Shown here: piece after piece, positions 26,551-35,061 of the stretch
Layout: every line of letters begins with the position of its first letter
How positions within the stretch are numbered: the stretch's first letter is position 1
Assembly (NCBI GenBank): GCA_965230015.1
Contig: CBDDKF010000022.1
Span: 1-64,000 of the forward strand
Length of the DNA: 64,000 nt
Source: JABSQH01 sp965230015
GTDB lineage: Bacteria; Actinomycetota; Acidimicrobiia; Acidimicrobiales; Ilumatobacteraceae
Reading direction: 5' to 3'
Notes under the pieces: generated by a model
Database searches by the model: none
What the model saw: the letters and a program-made list of their open reading frames with translations, nothing else
What the model was told of the DNA's origin: nothing
Translations under genes and position numbers: made by a program

Positions 26551-27932
26551 TGCAGCATCGACCCCAAGCGACCGTGGCGGATCCACCGCTCGGTGGCGCC
26601 CTGTCCACCGACTACCGGCCCGTGTGGCAGATCCTCGACGAGGCTCGCGCCCGCGGGTTCACCGGTGAGATCGTGATGCTCCTCGATCCGCAGGTGTTCG
26701 CCTACTTCGACAACGGCGTGGTCTACGTGGCCGAACGCGCTGACGAGGCACCGATCGGCGAGCGTCTCATCGCCGCCGGTGTCGTCGACCGCAGCGACAT
26801 CGACCACGGCGCCGTGCGCATCGGCGATGTCGAGCATCTCGGGCGCCTCTTCGAGCGCCGCCCCGAGTTGGACCGCGATCGGGCCCTGGTGGCCACCGAG
26901 CTGGCCACCGAGACTCTCGTGACCGAGCTGGCCGCCTCGGAGAACTGCTCCATTCGGTTCACCGCCTACCGTCATCACCCCGCCGGTCTTCACCGTTGGT
27001 TCGCTGCGCCGTTCGCCGCGCACACCGAGTTCACGCCTTCGGCGGCAGCCGACCGGGGCGCGATCGACGACCTTTCGGCGTTGCCCCTCACCCCAGATGG
27101 GTCTGGCGGTCAGCTGTACATTGAGTGGGACGAGCCGATCCTCGGCCTCGAGGGTGATGTAGGCGGTACGTCGATCGAGATCGCCAACGCGGAGATCGCC
27201 GACGACCTCCGGAGCGAGCACGACGGCAACGGCGTCGCTCCCGAGTCCGAGCTCGACGATCAGGTCGCCGACCTCGACGAGTACCGCGTGCTCTACGACG
27301 ACGTCGACGACGAGCCGCGCGGCGACTTCGAGGTCGACCTCGGCCAGTCCGCACCAAGCCCGATCGAGATCATCCCGCTGCTCCCCGACGACCTCGACGA
27401 ACCGGCCGAGGTGGTGCTCCCGGCGAGTGAACCGGTGATCGACGGGACGCCTACCAGCGACACGGGTGCTCAGGACATCGACGAGGTCGATGATTGGGTG
27501 ACGATCCCGGTCGATGTACCCGGTGATGAGGCCCTGGTTTCGCCGATCGTCGAGACCGACGGCGCCGACTTTCGGGTCGCCGTGCCGAGTGCGCCAGACG
27601 ACGACGCTGTCGACACCGCGCCTGCCGCCGCGCCCGGCGCCGACGACGATGCCGTCGCCGATGCGGTTCGGCGAGCAATCACGGCGATCGAGGACGCCAC
27701 GGTCGAATGGGACAGCGACACCGAGTCGGACGGTGCGCCCATCACCGATGCGCCGATCACCACCGAGGTGGCGGTACAGGCACCGATGGCGCCCGTCACC
27801 GGCTCGCCGTTCGCCCCGCCCACGCCCGACATGAGCGCCGAGGCGATGTACGCCCGAGTGGAAGCTGCCGCGCCTGACGCAGAGCGCTCCTCCGCGCTGC
27901 GTCGACTCATCGGCGGCCTCCGCCGCAAGTAG
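26550..27932 (+). CDS. DUF4388/PATAN-like protein with long acidic tail
   Basis: This 460-residue protein has an N-terminal domain resembling DUF4388 (PATAN): ILDEARARGFTGEIVMLL, FAYFDNGVVYVAERA and IGERLIAAGVVDRSDIDHG. PATAN proteins are known in signalling systems that control pilus-based movement in cyanobacteria. From about residue 185 the chain becomes acidic and low in complexity (Asp, Glu, Pro, Val), probably an unfolded arm, and ends in a helix with a basic tip (ALRRLIGGLRRK) that could touch membrane or nucleic acid. The start overlaps the GTPase stop (TGATG at 26548-26552). An insertion element begins 13 bases after its stop. Confidence 0.7.
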   Translation: MQHRPQATVADPPLGGALSTDYRPVWQILDEARARGFTGEIVMLLDPQVFAYFDNGVVYVAERADEAPIGERLIAAGVVDRSDIDHGAVRIGDVEHLGRLFERRPELDRDRALVATELATETLVTELAASENCSIRFTAYRHHPAGLHRWFAAPFAAHTEFTPSAAADRGAIDDLSALPLTPDGSGGQLYIEWDEPILGLEGDVGGTSIEIANAEIADDLRSEHDGNGVAPESELDDQVADLDEYRVLYDDVDDEPRGDFEVDLGQSAPSPIEIIPLLPDDLDEPAEVVLPASEPVIDGTPTSDTGAQDIDEVDDWVTIPVDVPGDEALVSPIVETDGADFRVAVPSAPDDDAVDTAPAAAPGADDDAVADAVRRAITAIEDATVEWDSDTESDGAPITDAPITTEVAVQAPMAPVTGSPFAPPTPDMSAEAMYARVEAAAPDAERSSALRRLIGGLRRK

Positions 27933-27945
27933 CGAACGAGTGAGG

Positions 27946-28922
27946 TGTAACGGTGGTGTCAGGAGGGTTAGCGGATAGGGCGGTAGTGGGTGTTGCGGTG
28001 GTCGATGAGTTTGGCGGTGATGAGGAAGGCCACTGCGAGGCATAGTGCGGCGTGTCGGTGTTTGGGTTTGCGGTCGGTGTTGCGGGCGAGTTGCCCGTAG
28101 TTGGTGAGCCATGAGTGGGTTCGTTCACCGATCCATCGTTTCCCGAACCCGACCAGTGGAACGCGGCCGTGGCCGGGCATCTTGCGCCAGATGACGTTCA
28201 AGTTGTCGATGTTGTAGCCCGCGACTCGGTCGGGCAGTGACGGGTAGCCGAACCCGCGGTCGAGGTGCAAGGTGCCGATGTGGGCGGTGGCTGGGTTGGC
28301 GGTGATCTCATCGAGTGTCGGTTGGAGGAGTTTGTAGTCCTGGCGGTTGGCGCCGTCGATGACCCATCCCAACGGGATGCCGTTGGCGTCGACGCCCATG
28401 CACCACTTCCAGCCTTTGCGGCCGTGTTGTTTGGGGCCCACAGCAGTGCCGGGTCCGCCACCGGGGGCGAAGTGGTCGCTGCCATCGATGGTCACATCGG
28501 TGGTGTCCAACCCGACGATGCGGTCATAGGCGGCGCGTGCTTCGGTCACCAGTTGGTCGAACACGCCAGCGTGGATCCACTCGTCGCGGCGGGTGCGCAA
28601 GGTCGTATCGGAGACGCGTTTGCCCATGAAGTGCTCGATCGCCGTCCATGGCGCGCCGAGCACGATGCGCATCAAGATGCCTTCGAAACAGACCCGGTCA
28701 GAGATCCTTGGTCGGTGACATCCCAACGGATGCTCCGGTGGCTCAGGAAGTAGTCCTTGGATCGCGGCGAAGACTGCGTCGTGGACTTCTTCATCGAGTG
28801 CGCGCATCATGGTGGAGACCTCCCCGGTTGGGTTGTGGACAGCACTCGGAATCAAAACCGAGCCCGACCTCCAACCGGTGGATGGTCACCTAACCGCGCG
28901 GCCTCCAGACACCACCGTTACA
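27946..28922. mobile_element. IS5-type insertion sequence, copy 1
   Basis: The element is bounded by inverted repeats that begin TGTAACGGTGGTGTC at both ends (27946-27966 and 28902-28922, one mismatch in 21) and holds one DDE transposase gene on the minus strand. Its right end supplies the stop codon TAA (28918-28920, minus strand) of the neighbouring tadA gene. A second, diverged copy of matching layout lies at 40020-40999. In all four ends TA is the third and fourth base, so a TA target duplication is possible but cannot be shown. Confidence 0.9.
27968..28810 (-). CDS. IS5-family DDE transposase, copy 1
   Basis: This 280-residue transposase catalyses cut-and-paste movement of the surrounding element. 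An N-terminal helical DNA-binding part (RISDRVCFEGILMRIV) is followed by the RNase H-like core with the three acidic residues in VTIDGSDHFAP, LHLDRGFGY and WIGERTHSW. ATG 28810 follows GGGGAGG; an upstream TTG at 28855 was not chosen. The protein is the same length as the copy at 40042-40884 but with many substitutions, so the two did not arise by a very recent duplication. The frame is intact. Confidence 0.92.
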   Translation of the reverse strand: MMRALDEEVHDAVFAAIQGLLPEPPEHPLGCHRPRISDRVCFEGILMRIVLGAPWTAIEHFMGKRVSDTTLRTRRDEWIHAGVFDQLVTEARAAYDRIVGLDTTDVTIDGSDHFAPGGGPGTAVGPKQHGRKGWKWCMGVDANGIPLGWVIDGANRQDYKLLQPTLDEITANPATAHIGTLHLDRGFGYPSLPDRVAGYNIDNLNVIWRKMPGHGRVPLVGFGKRWIGERTHSWLTNYGQLARNTDRKPKHRHAALCLAVAFLITAKLIDHRNTHYRPIR

Positions 28923-29373
28923 CCCGTCGGGCGCGGAAGAAGCTGCGCAGCAGCTCGCCGGACTCGACGGCCAGCTCGCCACGGGTGACCTCCACTCGGT
29001 GGTTCAGCACTGCGCCGTCGAGGAGCGAGAACACGCTGCCCGCCGCGCCGGCTTTCGGATCGTCGGCGGCGAACACCAGGTTCCCGAGGCGGGCGTTGAC
29101 CATTGCGCCGGCACACATCGCGCACGGCTCGAGCGTGACGTACATCGTGCAGTCGTCGAGCCGCCAGTTGCCGATCACGGCGGCTGCGTCACGCATGGCC
29201 AGTATCTCGGCATGCGCAGTGGGATCACCAGTGAGCTCGCGCTCGTTGTGTCGAGCAGCGAGCACCTTGTCCTCGCGAAGCACGACAGCACCGACGGGCA
29301 CGTCGTGATGAGCCAGCGCCGCATGCGCCTCGTCGAGCGCATGGTGCATCGGCGTCGACGGGTGCGGGTTCAT
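28918..29373 (-). CDS. tadA: tRNA-specific adenosine deaminase
   Basis: This 151-residue cytidine-deaminase-fold enzyme converts the wobble adenosine 34 of tRNA-Arg to inosine. The zinc ligands and proton shuttle are visible in PTAHAEILAMRD and VTLEPCAMCAGAMVNARL. It ends LLRSFFRARRV, close to the usual end of the family, but the stop codon TAA lies inside the inverted repeat of the adjacent IS element. ATG 29373 is the preferred start; ATG 29349 also fits. A tRNA-Ser gene lies 17 bases upstream on the same strand, so the two may share a transcript. Confidence 0.9.
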   Translation of the reverse strand: MNPHPSTPMHHALDEAHAALAHHDVPVGAVVLREDKVLAARHNERELTGDPTAHAEILAMRDAAAVIGNWRLDDCTMYVTLEPCAMCAGAMVNARLGNLVFAADDPKAGAAGSVFSLLDGAVLNHRVEVTRGELAVESGELLRSFFRARRV

Positions 29374-29390
29374 GGTCGTGCTCGGTCGAG

Positions 29391-29478
29391 TGGCGGAGGG
29401 AGTGGGATTCGAACCCACGGAAGCTCTCACTTCACACGCTTTCCAAGCGTGCCGATTCGGCCGCTCTCGCATCCCTCC
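29391..29478 (-). tRNA. tRNA-Ser (anticodon GGA)
   Basis: On the minus strand, acceptor GGAGGGA (29478-29472) pairs with TCCCTCC (29401-29395), followed by a G discriminator and encoded CCA (29393-29391). The anticodon loop contains TTGGAAA, giving anticodon GGA for UCC/UCU. A long variable arm and T-loop GGTTCGAATCC are present. It is the second serine tRNA in the window. Confidence 0.95.
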
Positions 29479-29572
29479 CGGGGGACCGCAGGCTAGCTCG
29501 GCTTCCGCCCGTTCGATCCGCCGTGGCGGAACGTGACGGCTGTGTTCGTCGGAAGTGTTCGATAGCCTGCAA

Positions 29573-29697
29573 GGCGCGGTGGGCGTGCCCGCCGAGTGAG
29601 GTGGCGACCGGGTCCTGTGCAACGGGCGCCCGTGAACCAGGTCAGGACCGGGAGGTAGCAGCCTTCAACGGCATCGTTCGTGTGCCGCAGACCGCCT
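29573..29697 (+). ncRNA. ffs: Small signal recognition particle RNA (4.5S type)
   Basis: The diagnostic helix 8 region is present: GAACCAGGTCAGGACC, a short purine loop (GGGA in place of the usual GGAA), then GGTAGCAGCC. The 3' side continues ATCGTTCGTGTGCCG, like the E. coli 4.5S RNA. The ends can pair: GCGGTGGGCG near 29576 with CGCAGACCGC near 29686. Limits are set by that pairing and are uncertain by several bases. It binds Ffh and directs membrane proteins to the translocon. It lies between the tRNA-Ser and exonuclease genes. Confidence 0.85.
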
Positions 29698-29702
29698 GGT
29701 CG

Positions 29703-30578
29703 TCACCTCAGTCGGCGGGCCACCCGCTCGGCTTGTTCAACGAGGCCCGGTGCGCCGATCCGCTCTGCGACCGCTGCGAGTTCATCGGTTGGACCCGACC
29801 AGCGCCAGCTGTCGACGGAGCCGACGTCGATGTTCGTCTCCACGGTCGCAATCCGTCGAAACAGCACTGCCTCGTCGAGGTGCGCCTGCAGCGTCGCCGA
29901 CAGCTTTGCGGCACCGCGCAGGCCCGGTACGTCCCATTGGCCAGCGGCCGGCGGGATCTGTTCGAGATGCTCGTACACGGCGAGCACGGCTGCGCTGCTC
30001 TTCGCTCCCCAGCCCGGGAGCCCAGGGAACCCGTCGGCGGTGTCGCCGACCAACCCGAGATAGTCGGGGATCGAGTCGGGACCGATGCCGAACTTGGCGC
30101 GTACCCCTTCCTCGTCGATGATCTCCCGCTTGCGGCGGTCGTACTGCACCACGCGCTCGCCGCGCACACACTGTCCAAGATCCTTGTCGGGCGTCACGAT
30201 GAACACCCGCTCGACCCGTTCGTCGGCGTCGGCCACCGCAGCGGCGGCACCGAGGGCGTCGTCGGCCTCGTTCTCGACCATCGGCCACACCGTGAAGCCC
30301 GCAGCGGCGAGCGCCTCCTCCATCACGGGGATCTGTTCGAGGATCTCGGGCTCCATACCCTCGCTGGTCTTGTAGCCGTCCCACAGCTCGTTGCGGAAGC
30401 TCTCGATCACGTGATCCGACGCCACACCGATGTGTGTCGCGCCGTCGGTGATCAGGGAGAGCGTGGATGACACCACGCCGGCCGCCGCATCGAATGGGCC
30501 ACGATCTGCATGGCGGGCGGCGGCGCCGAAGTGTTGGCGGAACAGTTCGTAGGTCCCGTCGACCAGATGGACGTGCAT
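29703..30578 (-). CDS. 5'-3' exonuclease (FEN/Pol I N-domain type)
   Basis: This 291-residue protein is of the 5'-3' exonuclease family that matches the N-terminal domain of DNA polymerase I. Seen are the start MHVHLVDGTYELFRQHF, the helical-arch DGYKTSEGMEPEI, the metal-binding acids in VENEADDALGAAA and RVFIVTPDKDLGQC, and the helix-hairpin-helix metal site DYLGLVGDTADGFPGLPGWGAKSS (key residues D-x-x-G-D-x-x-D). As a stand-alone enzyme it may process flaps or RNA primers, like ExoIX. ATG 30578 begins the first strand. The gene converges on the SRP RNA gene, whose end lies 5 bases from its stop. Confidence 0.88.
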   Translation of the reverse strand: MHVHLVDGTYELFRQHFGAAARHADRGPFDAAAGVVSSTLSLITDGATHIGVASDHVIESFRNELWDGYKTSEGMEPEILEQIPVMEEALAAAGFTVWPMVENEADDALGAAAAVADADERVERVFIVTPDKDLGQCVRGERVVQYDRRKREIIDEEGVRAKFGIGPDSIPDYLGLVGDTADGFPGLPGWGAKSSAAVLAVYEHLEQIPPAAGQWDVPGLRGAAKLSATLQAHLDEAVLFRRIATVETNIDVGSVDSWRWSGPTDELAAVAERIGAPGLVEQAERVARRLR

Positions 30579-30676
30579 CGTCTCCACAGTAGGGCGAGCG
30601 GCGGGGGCGCTCGTCGGCCGTGTGCTGGAACGGTCAGGTGCCGGTGCTGCGCGTGTCAAGTCCGTCTCACCAATCC

Positions 30677-30704
30677 CTCAAGAAGTTGACGCAACGGTCC
30701 GATA
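30677..30704 (+). promoter_or_regulatory. Sigma-28/WhiG-like promoter of the coiled-coil/pilB/pilC operon
   Basis: CTCAAG (30677-30682), a 15-base spacer and TCCGATA (30698-30704). The first gene starts at 30765, leaving a leader of about 50 bases that contains ACGAAGGA as the ribosome binding site. Confidence 0.68.
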
Positions 30705-30764
30705 TCACCTCTGCGGGCGAGGACCCTCGTGCCGCACCGATCGACGCAGGACGAAGGACCTCTC

Positions 30765-31988
30765 ATGACCGATCAGCTCGAGGAGATTCGCGCCGGCATC
30801 GTGTCGGCCGTCCAGACCGAGCTCGACCGGTTCAGCACCCAGGTCGCCGATCAGCTGCGCACGCTGCACGACCAACTGGCCGCCGAGCGCGCCGCACGTG
30901 CAGAGCTCGAGGCCAAGCTCGCCGAGGTCGAACGCAGCGACACCGGCTCCGTCGACGTCGAACTGATCGAGCAGCGCCTGCGTCGCGAAATCGACGATGT
31001 GAGCACATCGGTTGCCAGCGTCGAGCGGCGTCAAGACGACGTCGATGGGCGCATCGATCGCGTCGTCGACGAGGTCAACGCCGGACTGTCCAGCTCGGTC
31101 GAAGCGCTCGCCCAGCCGATTGTCAAGCAACTCGAGCACCGCCACGACGAGCTGCGCAGCGAGGTCGAGGGGCTCGCCAGCAACCTCCGTAAGTTCGACG
31201 ACCAGGCGGCGCGGATGGTGGCCCACGTCAACGACGTCGTGCGGGCCACCGAAACCAAGCTCAACCAGGTGTCGACCACGGTCACCGCCGACATCGACGC
31301 GCGCGCGTCGGCGCTGGCGACACGCCTCGACGAGGTGTCGGCGCAGGCGGCCCGTCATCAGTCGGAGGTGTCGAACATCGTCGGGAGCCGCGTCGAAGCG
31401 GCCGAGGATCGGATCACCGATCGGCTCGTCACGACCGAGACGCGCATGAAAGAGGACGTTGGTCAGCGCATCGCCGACATCGATGCCTACGTCGGCCGCG
31501 TCAGTGCCGGACTCGACGACTCGGTGACCACGCTCAACGACCGCATCAATGCCAGCGATGCTCGGTTCGACGCCGTCGACGAGACCATCCGTCGCGTACA
31601 GGCGTCGATCGAGCAGGTCGACGCCGAGGCGATCGACGAGCTGAAGGACCGCATCACCAGTGCTGCCGGCGAAGTCGAGCTGGTGCGCATCGAGGTCGAT
31701 CGCTTCAAGGGAACCGTCGAGGAATCGATCGACCACACCACGGTGCGCCTCACCGAACTGGAAACGCAGGTCCAAGAGCACTACCTCGACGTGGAAACCG
31801 CGGTGCAGCTCGAGCGGCTCGAAGAAGTCGAGCGGGCGATGATCGCCCTCAACCCTGACCAGTTCGTTCGCAAGTCCGAGCTCAACGGCGGTTCGGCGCC
31901 CAACAACGGGTTTGCGTCGCCGCCACCCCCGCCACCGACCACTGCCACGAACGGCTCTGCGCCCACCCCGGCGCCGACCGCGAGCTGA
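30765..31988 (+). CDS. Long coiled-coil protein ahead of pilB
   Basis: This 407-residue protein is almost entirely predicted heptad-repeat helix from residue 1 to about 350 (for example VADQLRTLHDQLAAERAARA and repeated V-E-x-R/D patterns), then a conserved-looking DQFVRKSELNGG and a Pro/Thr-rich end (PPPPPPTTATNG). There is no signal peptide or membrane helix, so it is cytoplasmic. It is the first gene of the pilus operon, 21 bases before pilB. No named family is recognised. It could act as a scaffold or polar landmark for the pilus motor, in place of the PilM/N/O proteins that are not encoded nearby; that role is inference. Confidence 0.75.
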   Translation: MTDQLEEIRAGIVSAVQTELDRFSTQVADQLRTLHDQLAAERAARAELEAKLAEVERSDTGSVDVELIEQRLRREIDDVSTSVASVERRQDDVDGRIDRVVDEVNAGLSSSVEALAQPIVKQLEHRHDELRSEVEGLASNLRKFDDQAARMVAHVNDVVRATETKLNQVSTTVTADIDARASALATRLDEVSAQAARHQSEVSNIVGSRVEAAEDRITDRLVTTETRMKEDVGQRIADIDAYVGRVSAGLDDSVTTLNDRINASDARFDAVDETIRRVQASIEQVDAEAIDELKDRITSAAGEVELVRIEVDRFKGTVEESIDHTTVRLTELETQVQEHYLDVETAVQLERLEEVERAMIALNPDQFVRKSELNGGSAPNNGFASPPPPPPTTATNGSAPTPAPTAS

Positions 31989-32009
31989 TCGACCCAGGAG
32001 ACGTACGCA

Positions 32010-33830
32010 ATGGGACTCCGCAAGTCAGCACCCGAAGCCGCGATGGCCCCGCCGCCGCCGAATCCCGGTGGCGGCGCCACCGCGCTCGCCGACCCACCCG
32101 CCGCTCCGGGGAGTGACGCAGCTGTCGCCGACGCCGGTCCTGCTGCAGCCGAGTGCGCCGCGGTCGGCGACACGCTGACTACCGCGGGTTCAATCGCTGC
32201 CGAGCGCTTCGCCGAGGCCCTTGCCGAGGCCGGAGGCGATCTGCTCAAGCTCGGCCAGCTGCTGCTCAACCGGTATGGGGTCGGCCGCGCCGACCTCGCC
32301 CAGGCGGTGGCCGCTGCCTGCAGCGTCGACGTTGCCGAAAGCAACATCGGCGAACTCGACCCGGAGGTCGTCGCGCGGTTCCCCGAGGAGGTGGCCCGTC
32401 AGCACAAGGCGATCCCCGTCGAGGATCGTGATGGCACGCTGGTGCTCTACGCCGCTGATCCGTCGCCCACGCGCCGCGCTCAGATCGAGTCGGCGACCGG
32501 ATCGACGTTCGTGTGGAAGGCGTCCGACGACAAAACGGTCACCTCGTTCATCGAGCAGATGTACCGATCGGCGGCAGACGTCGGTGCGCTCGTCGAGGCC
32601 TTCGCTGAAGAGGACGAACAGAAGAACGCTGCCGACACGATCGCCGAGGTCGATCTCAGCAACGACAAAGCGCCCGTGGTTCAGCTCGTGCAGCGCGTGG
32701 TTGGCCAGGCCTTGCGCGATCGCAGCTCGGACATTCACATCGAGCCACTCGACGATCGCTTGCGTATCCGGTTCCGCGTCGATGGTCACCTGATCGAAGC
32801 GTTCAGCCTCCCGCTGTCGGCGCATAACCCGCTCGTCAGCCGGCTGAAGATCATGTCGCAGATGAACATCGTCGAGAAGCGGGCCCCGCAGGACGGTCAG
32901 TTCTCGACCACGATCGATGGTCGCGACATCGACGTGCGCGTCGCCTCCGTGGCGACCGTGTTTGGCGAGAAGATCGTGATGCGCATCCTCGACAAGTCGA
33001 AGTCGATGGTTGGCCTCTCCGAGCTGGGGATGCCCGCCGAGACGTACAAGACGTACTCCAAGCTCGTCCACGCACCGTTCGGCATGGTGATCTGCGCGGG
33101 ACCGACCGGTGCCGGCAAGACGACCACGCTGTACGCCACGCTGCTCGAGATCAACTCGACTGGCAAGAACGTGACGACGGTGGAAGACCCGGTGGAGTAC
33201 GTGTTTCCGGGCATCAACCAGGTGCAGACCAACGCGAAGGCTGGCCTCACGTTCGCCACCGGCTTGAAGGCCCTCCTCCGTCAGGACCCCGACACGATTC
33301 TCGTCGGCGAGGTGCGTGATGCCGACACGGCACGCATCGCCATCCAGTCGGCACTCACCGGTCACTTTGTACTCTCGTCGCTGCACGGCACCGACGCCGT
33401 CGCTGCGCTCCACCGCCTGCTCGACATGGGCATCGAAGCGTTCCTGGTGGCCTCGGCGATCGTCGGTGTGGTCTCGCAGCGGCTGTTGCGCAAGATGTGC
33501 GACAACTGCCGCGAGCCGTACACGCCTGGCGCCGAAGAATTGGCGGTGTTCCGTCAGCACTCGGGTGGCAGCGAAAAGAGCGTGTTCTACCGCGGCGCCG
33601 GATGCAGCTACTGCTCGAACACCGGCTACCGCGACAGGATCGGCGTGTACGAGTTGCTGAAGATCACCCCGGAGATTCGCCGGCTGATCGTCGGTTGGGC
33701 GACCACCGAGGAGCTGCGTCGTCTGGCAGTTGCTCAAGGAATGCGCACCATGCTCCGAGAAGCAATGCAGATGGTCGAAGACGACGTCACGACCATCCCC
33801 GAAGTTGTTCGCACCCTGTTTGCCCACTGA
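32010..33830 (+). CDS. pilB: Type IV pilus extension ATPase
   Basis: This 606-residue hexameric ATPase powers pilus growth. After a Pro-rich N-terminus it has an MshEN/T2SSE_N domain (LLKLGQLLLNRYGVGRADLAQA and HKAIPVEDRDGTLVLYAADP), a domain type that binds c-di-GMP in some homologues. The motor core has Walker A CAGPTGAGKTTTLY, the Asp box TTVEDPVEYVF, Walker B ILVGEVRDADTARIA and the His box SSLHGTDAVAAL. A zinc site is formed by KMCDNCREPY and AGCSYCSNTG. It lies between the coiled-coil gene and pilC in one operon. Confidence 0.95.
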   Translation: MGLRKSAPEAAMAPPPPNPGGGATALADPPAAPGSDAAVADAGPAAAECAAVGDTLTTAGSIAAERFAEALAEAGGDLLKLGQLLLNRYGVGRADLAQAVAAACSVDVAESNIGELDPEVVARFPEEVARQHKAIPVEDRDGTLVLYAADPSPTRRAQIESATGSTFVWKASDDKTVTSFIEQMYRSAADVGALVEAFAEEDEQKNAADTIAEVDLSNDKAPVVQLVQRVVGQALRDRSSDIHIEPLDDRLRIRFRVDGHLIEAFSLPLSAHNPLVSRLKIMSQMNIVEKRAPQDGQFSTTIDGRDIDVRVASVATVFGEKIVMRILDKSKSMVGLSELGMPAETYKTYSKLVHAPFGMVICAGPTGAGKTTTLYATLLEINSTGKNVTTVEDPVEYVFPGINQVQTNAKAGLTFATGLKALLRQDPDTILVGEVRDADTARIAIQSALTGHFVLSSLHGTDAVAALHRLLDMGIEAFLVASAIVGVVSQRLLRKMCDNCREPYTPGAEELAVFRQHSGGSEKSVFYRGAGCSYCSNTGYRDRIGVYELLKITPEIRRLIVGWATTEELRRLAVAQGMRTMLREAMQMVEDDVTTIPEVVRTLFAH

Positions 33831-33844
33831 TCACGGAGCACCCG

Positions 33845-35056
33845 ATGCCAAAGTTCGCATACGCAGCAATCGATCAAGACGGCGCCCCGGTTGAGGGTGT
33901 CACCAAGGCCGACACGATCGGATCGGCGCGGGCGACGCTCGTCGACCAGAATCTGTTTCCTACAAAGATCGAGGAACGTCGAGGCCTGCTCGACTTCGAG
34001 CTGACCAAGGAGAAGGTCAAGAAGAAGGAGCTGATGCACTTCACGCGTCAGCTCGCGGTGTTCGTCAAGGCGGGTATCCCGATTACCGACGCGTTGATCA
34101 CCATCGGCGACGAGACCGAAGACGTGGCGCTGCGGCGAGCGTTGGGCACGATCGTCGACGAGCTACGCAACGGCGGCCTCTTCTCCGCCGCCGCAGCGAA
34201 CCACCCCGAGGTGTTCCCGAACTACTACATCGGCATCCTTCAGTCGGCTGAGCTCACTGGTCAGCTCGACGTGTCGCTGGAGAACCTCGCCGGTTACCTT
34301 GAGCGAGAGATCGACACGCGGGCCAAGGTGATCCAGGCACTGTCGTATCCCATGGTCGTCATGGTGTTGGCGATGATCACGGTGCTGATCCTGGCGTCGT
34401 ACGTGCTGCCGCAGTTCAAGCCGTTGTTCGAGGAGCTCGACGCCGAGCTGCCGTTGCCGACGCGAATGATGTTGTTCTTCTCGCGGTTCTTCACCGATCT
34501 GTGGTTCATTACCGCAGGCATCTTCGTGGTCATTGCGGGAATAGTCGTCTTCTTCTTCAAGCACCCGACCGGGCGGGTGTGGAAGGACAAGTTGGTGCTC
34601 AAGATCCCGATCGTCTCCGGGATCGTCGAGTACGCAGTACTCGAGCGGTTTTGTCGGATTCTCTCGGCGATGATTCGCGCCGGCGTCCCGCTGCCTGAAG
34701 CGCTCAAGACCACGACCGACGCGACCAGCAATATCGTGTTCCAGGAACGGCTCGAGGTGGCGCGGGCTCACATGCTCGAAGGACGGGGCTTCTCCGATCC
34801 GTTGATCGAGACCGAGCTGTTTCCCGGTGCCGCCAAGCAGATGTTCAAGGTGGGCGAAGAGACCGGCTCACTCGACGAGCAGCTGGAAGTGGCCTCGATC
34901 TACTTCGACCGTGAGCTTGAGAGTCGCATCAAGAAGTTCACCACGATGTTCGAGCCATTGATGATCGTGTTCGTGGGGCTCGTGGTTGGCTTCGTGGCGA
35001 TCGCGCTTGTGTCGGCGATGTACGGCGTGCTGAATGGCGCAAAGGGCGAAGTCTGA
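33845..35056 (+). CDS. pilC: Type IV pilus inner-membrane platform protein
   Basis: This 403-residue GspF-family protein is the membrane platform on which PilB and PilT act. Two homologous cytoplasmic helical domains are visible (FTRQLAVFVKAGIPITDALI and FCRILSAMIRAGVPLPEALK, the expected pair), with membrane helices MVVMVLAMITVLILASYVLP, ITAGIFVVIAGIVVFFF and LMIVFVGLVVGFVAIALV. The start ATG 33845 follows GGAGCACC, 14 bases after the pilB stop. pilD converges 5 bases beyond its stop. Confidence 0.95.
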   Translation: MPKFAYAAIDQDGAPVEGVTKADTIGSARATLVDQNLFPTKIEERRGLLDFELTKEKVKKKELMHFTRQLAVFVKAGIPITDALITIGDETEDVALRRALGTIVDELRNGGLFSAAAANHPEVFPNYYIGILQSAELTGQLDVSLENLAGYLEREIDTRAKVIQALSYPMVVMVLAMITVLILASYVLPQFKPLFEELDAELPLPTRMMLFFSRFFTDLWFITAGIFVVIAGIVVFFFKHPTGRVWKDKLVLKIPIVSGIVEYAVLERFCRILSAMIRAGVPLPEALKTTTDATSNIVFQERLEVARAHMLEGRGFSDPLIETELFPGAAKQMFKVGEETGSLDEQLEVASIYFDRELESRIKKFTTMFEPLMIVFVGLVVGFVAIALVSAMYGVLNGAKGEV

Positions 35057-35061
35057 TGCCC

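Noticed and set aside
28811..28855. TTG start at 28855 for the transposase of IS copy 1
   Set aside because: ATG 28810 has a strong GGGGAGG site and gives exactly the same length as the second copy.
30705..31781. Long open frame antisense to the coiled-coil gene
   Set aside because: High GC and repeated GAC/GTC codons create long antisense frames. Codon usage and operon context support the plus-strand coiled-coil gene.
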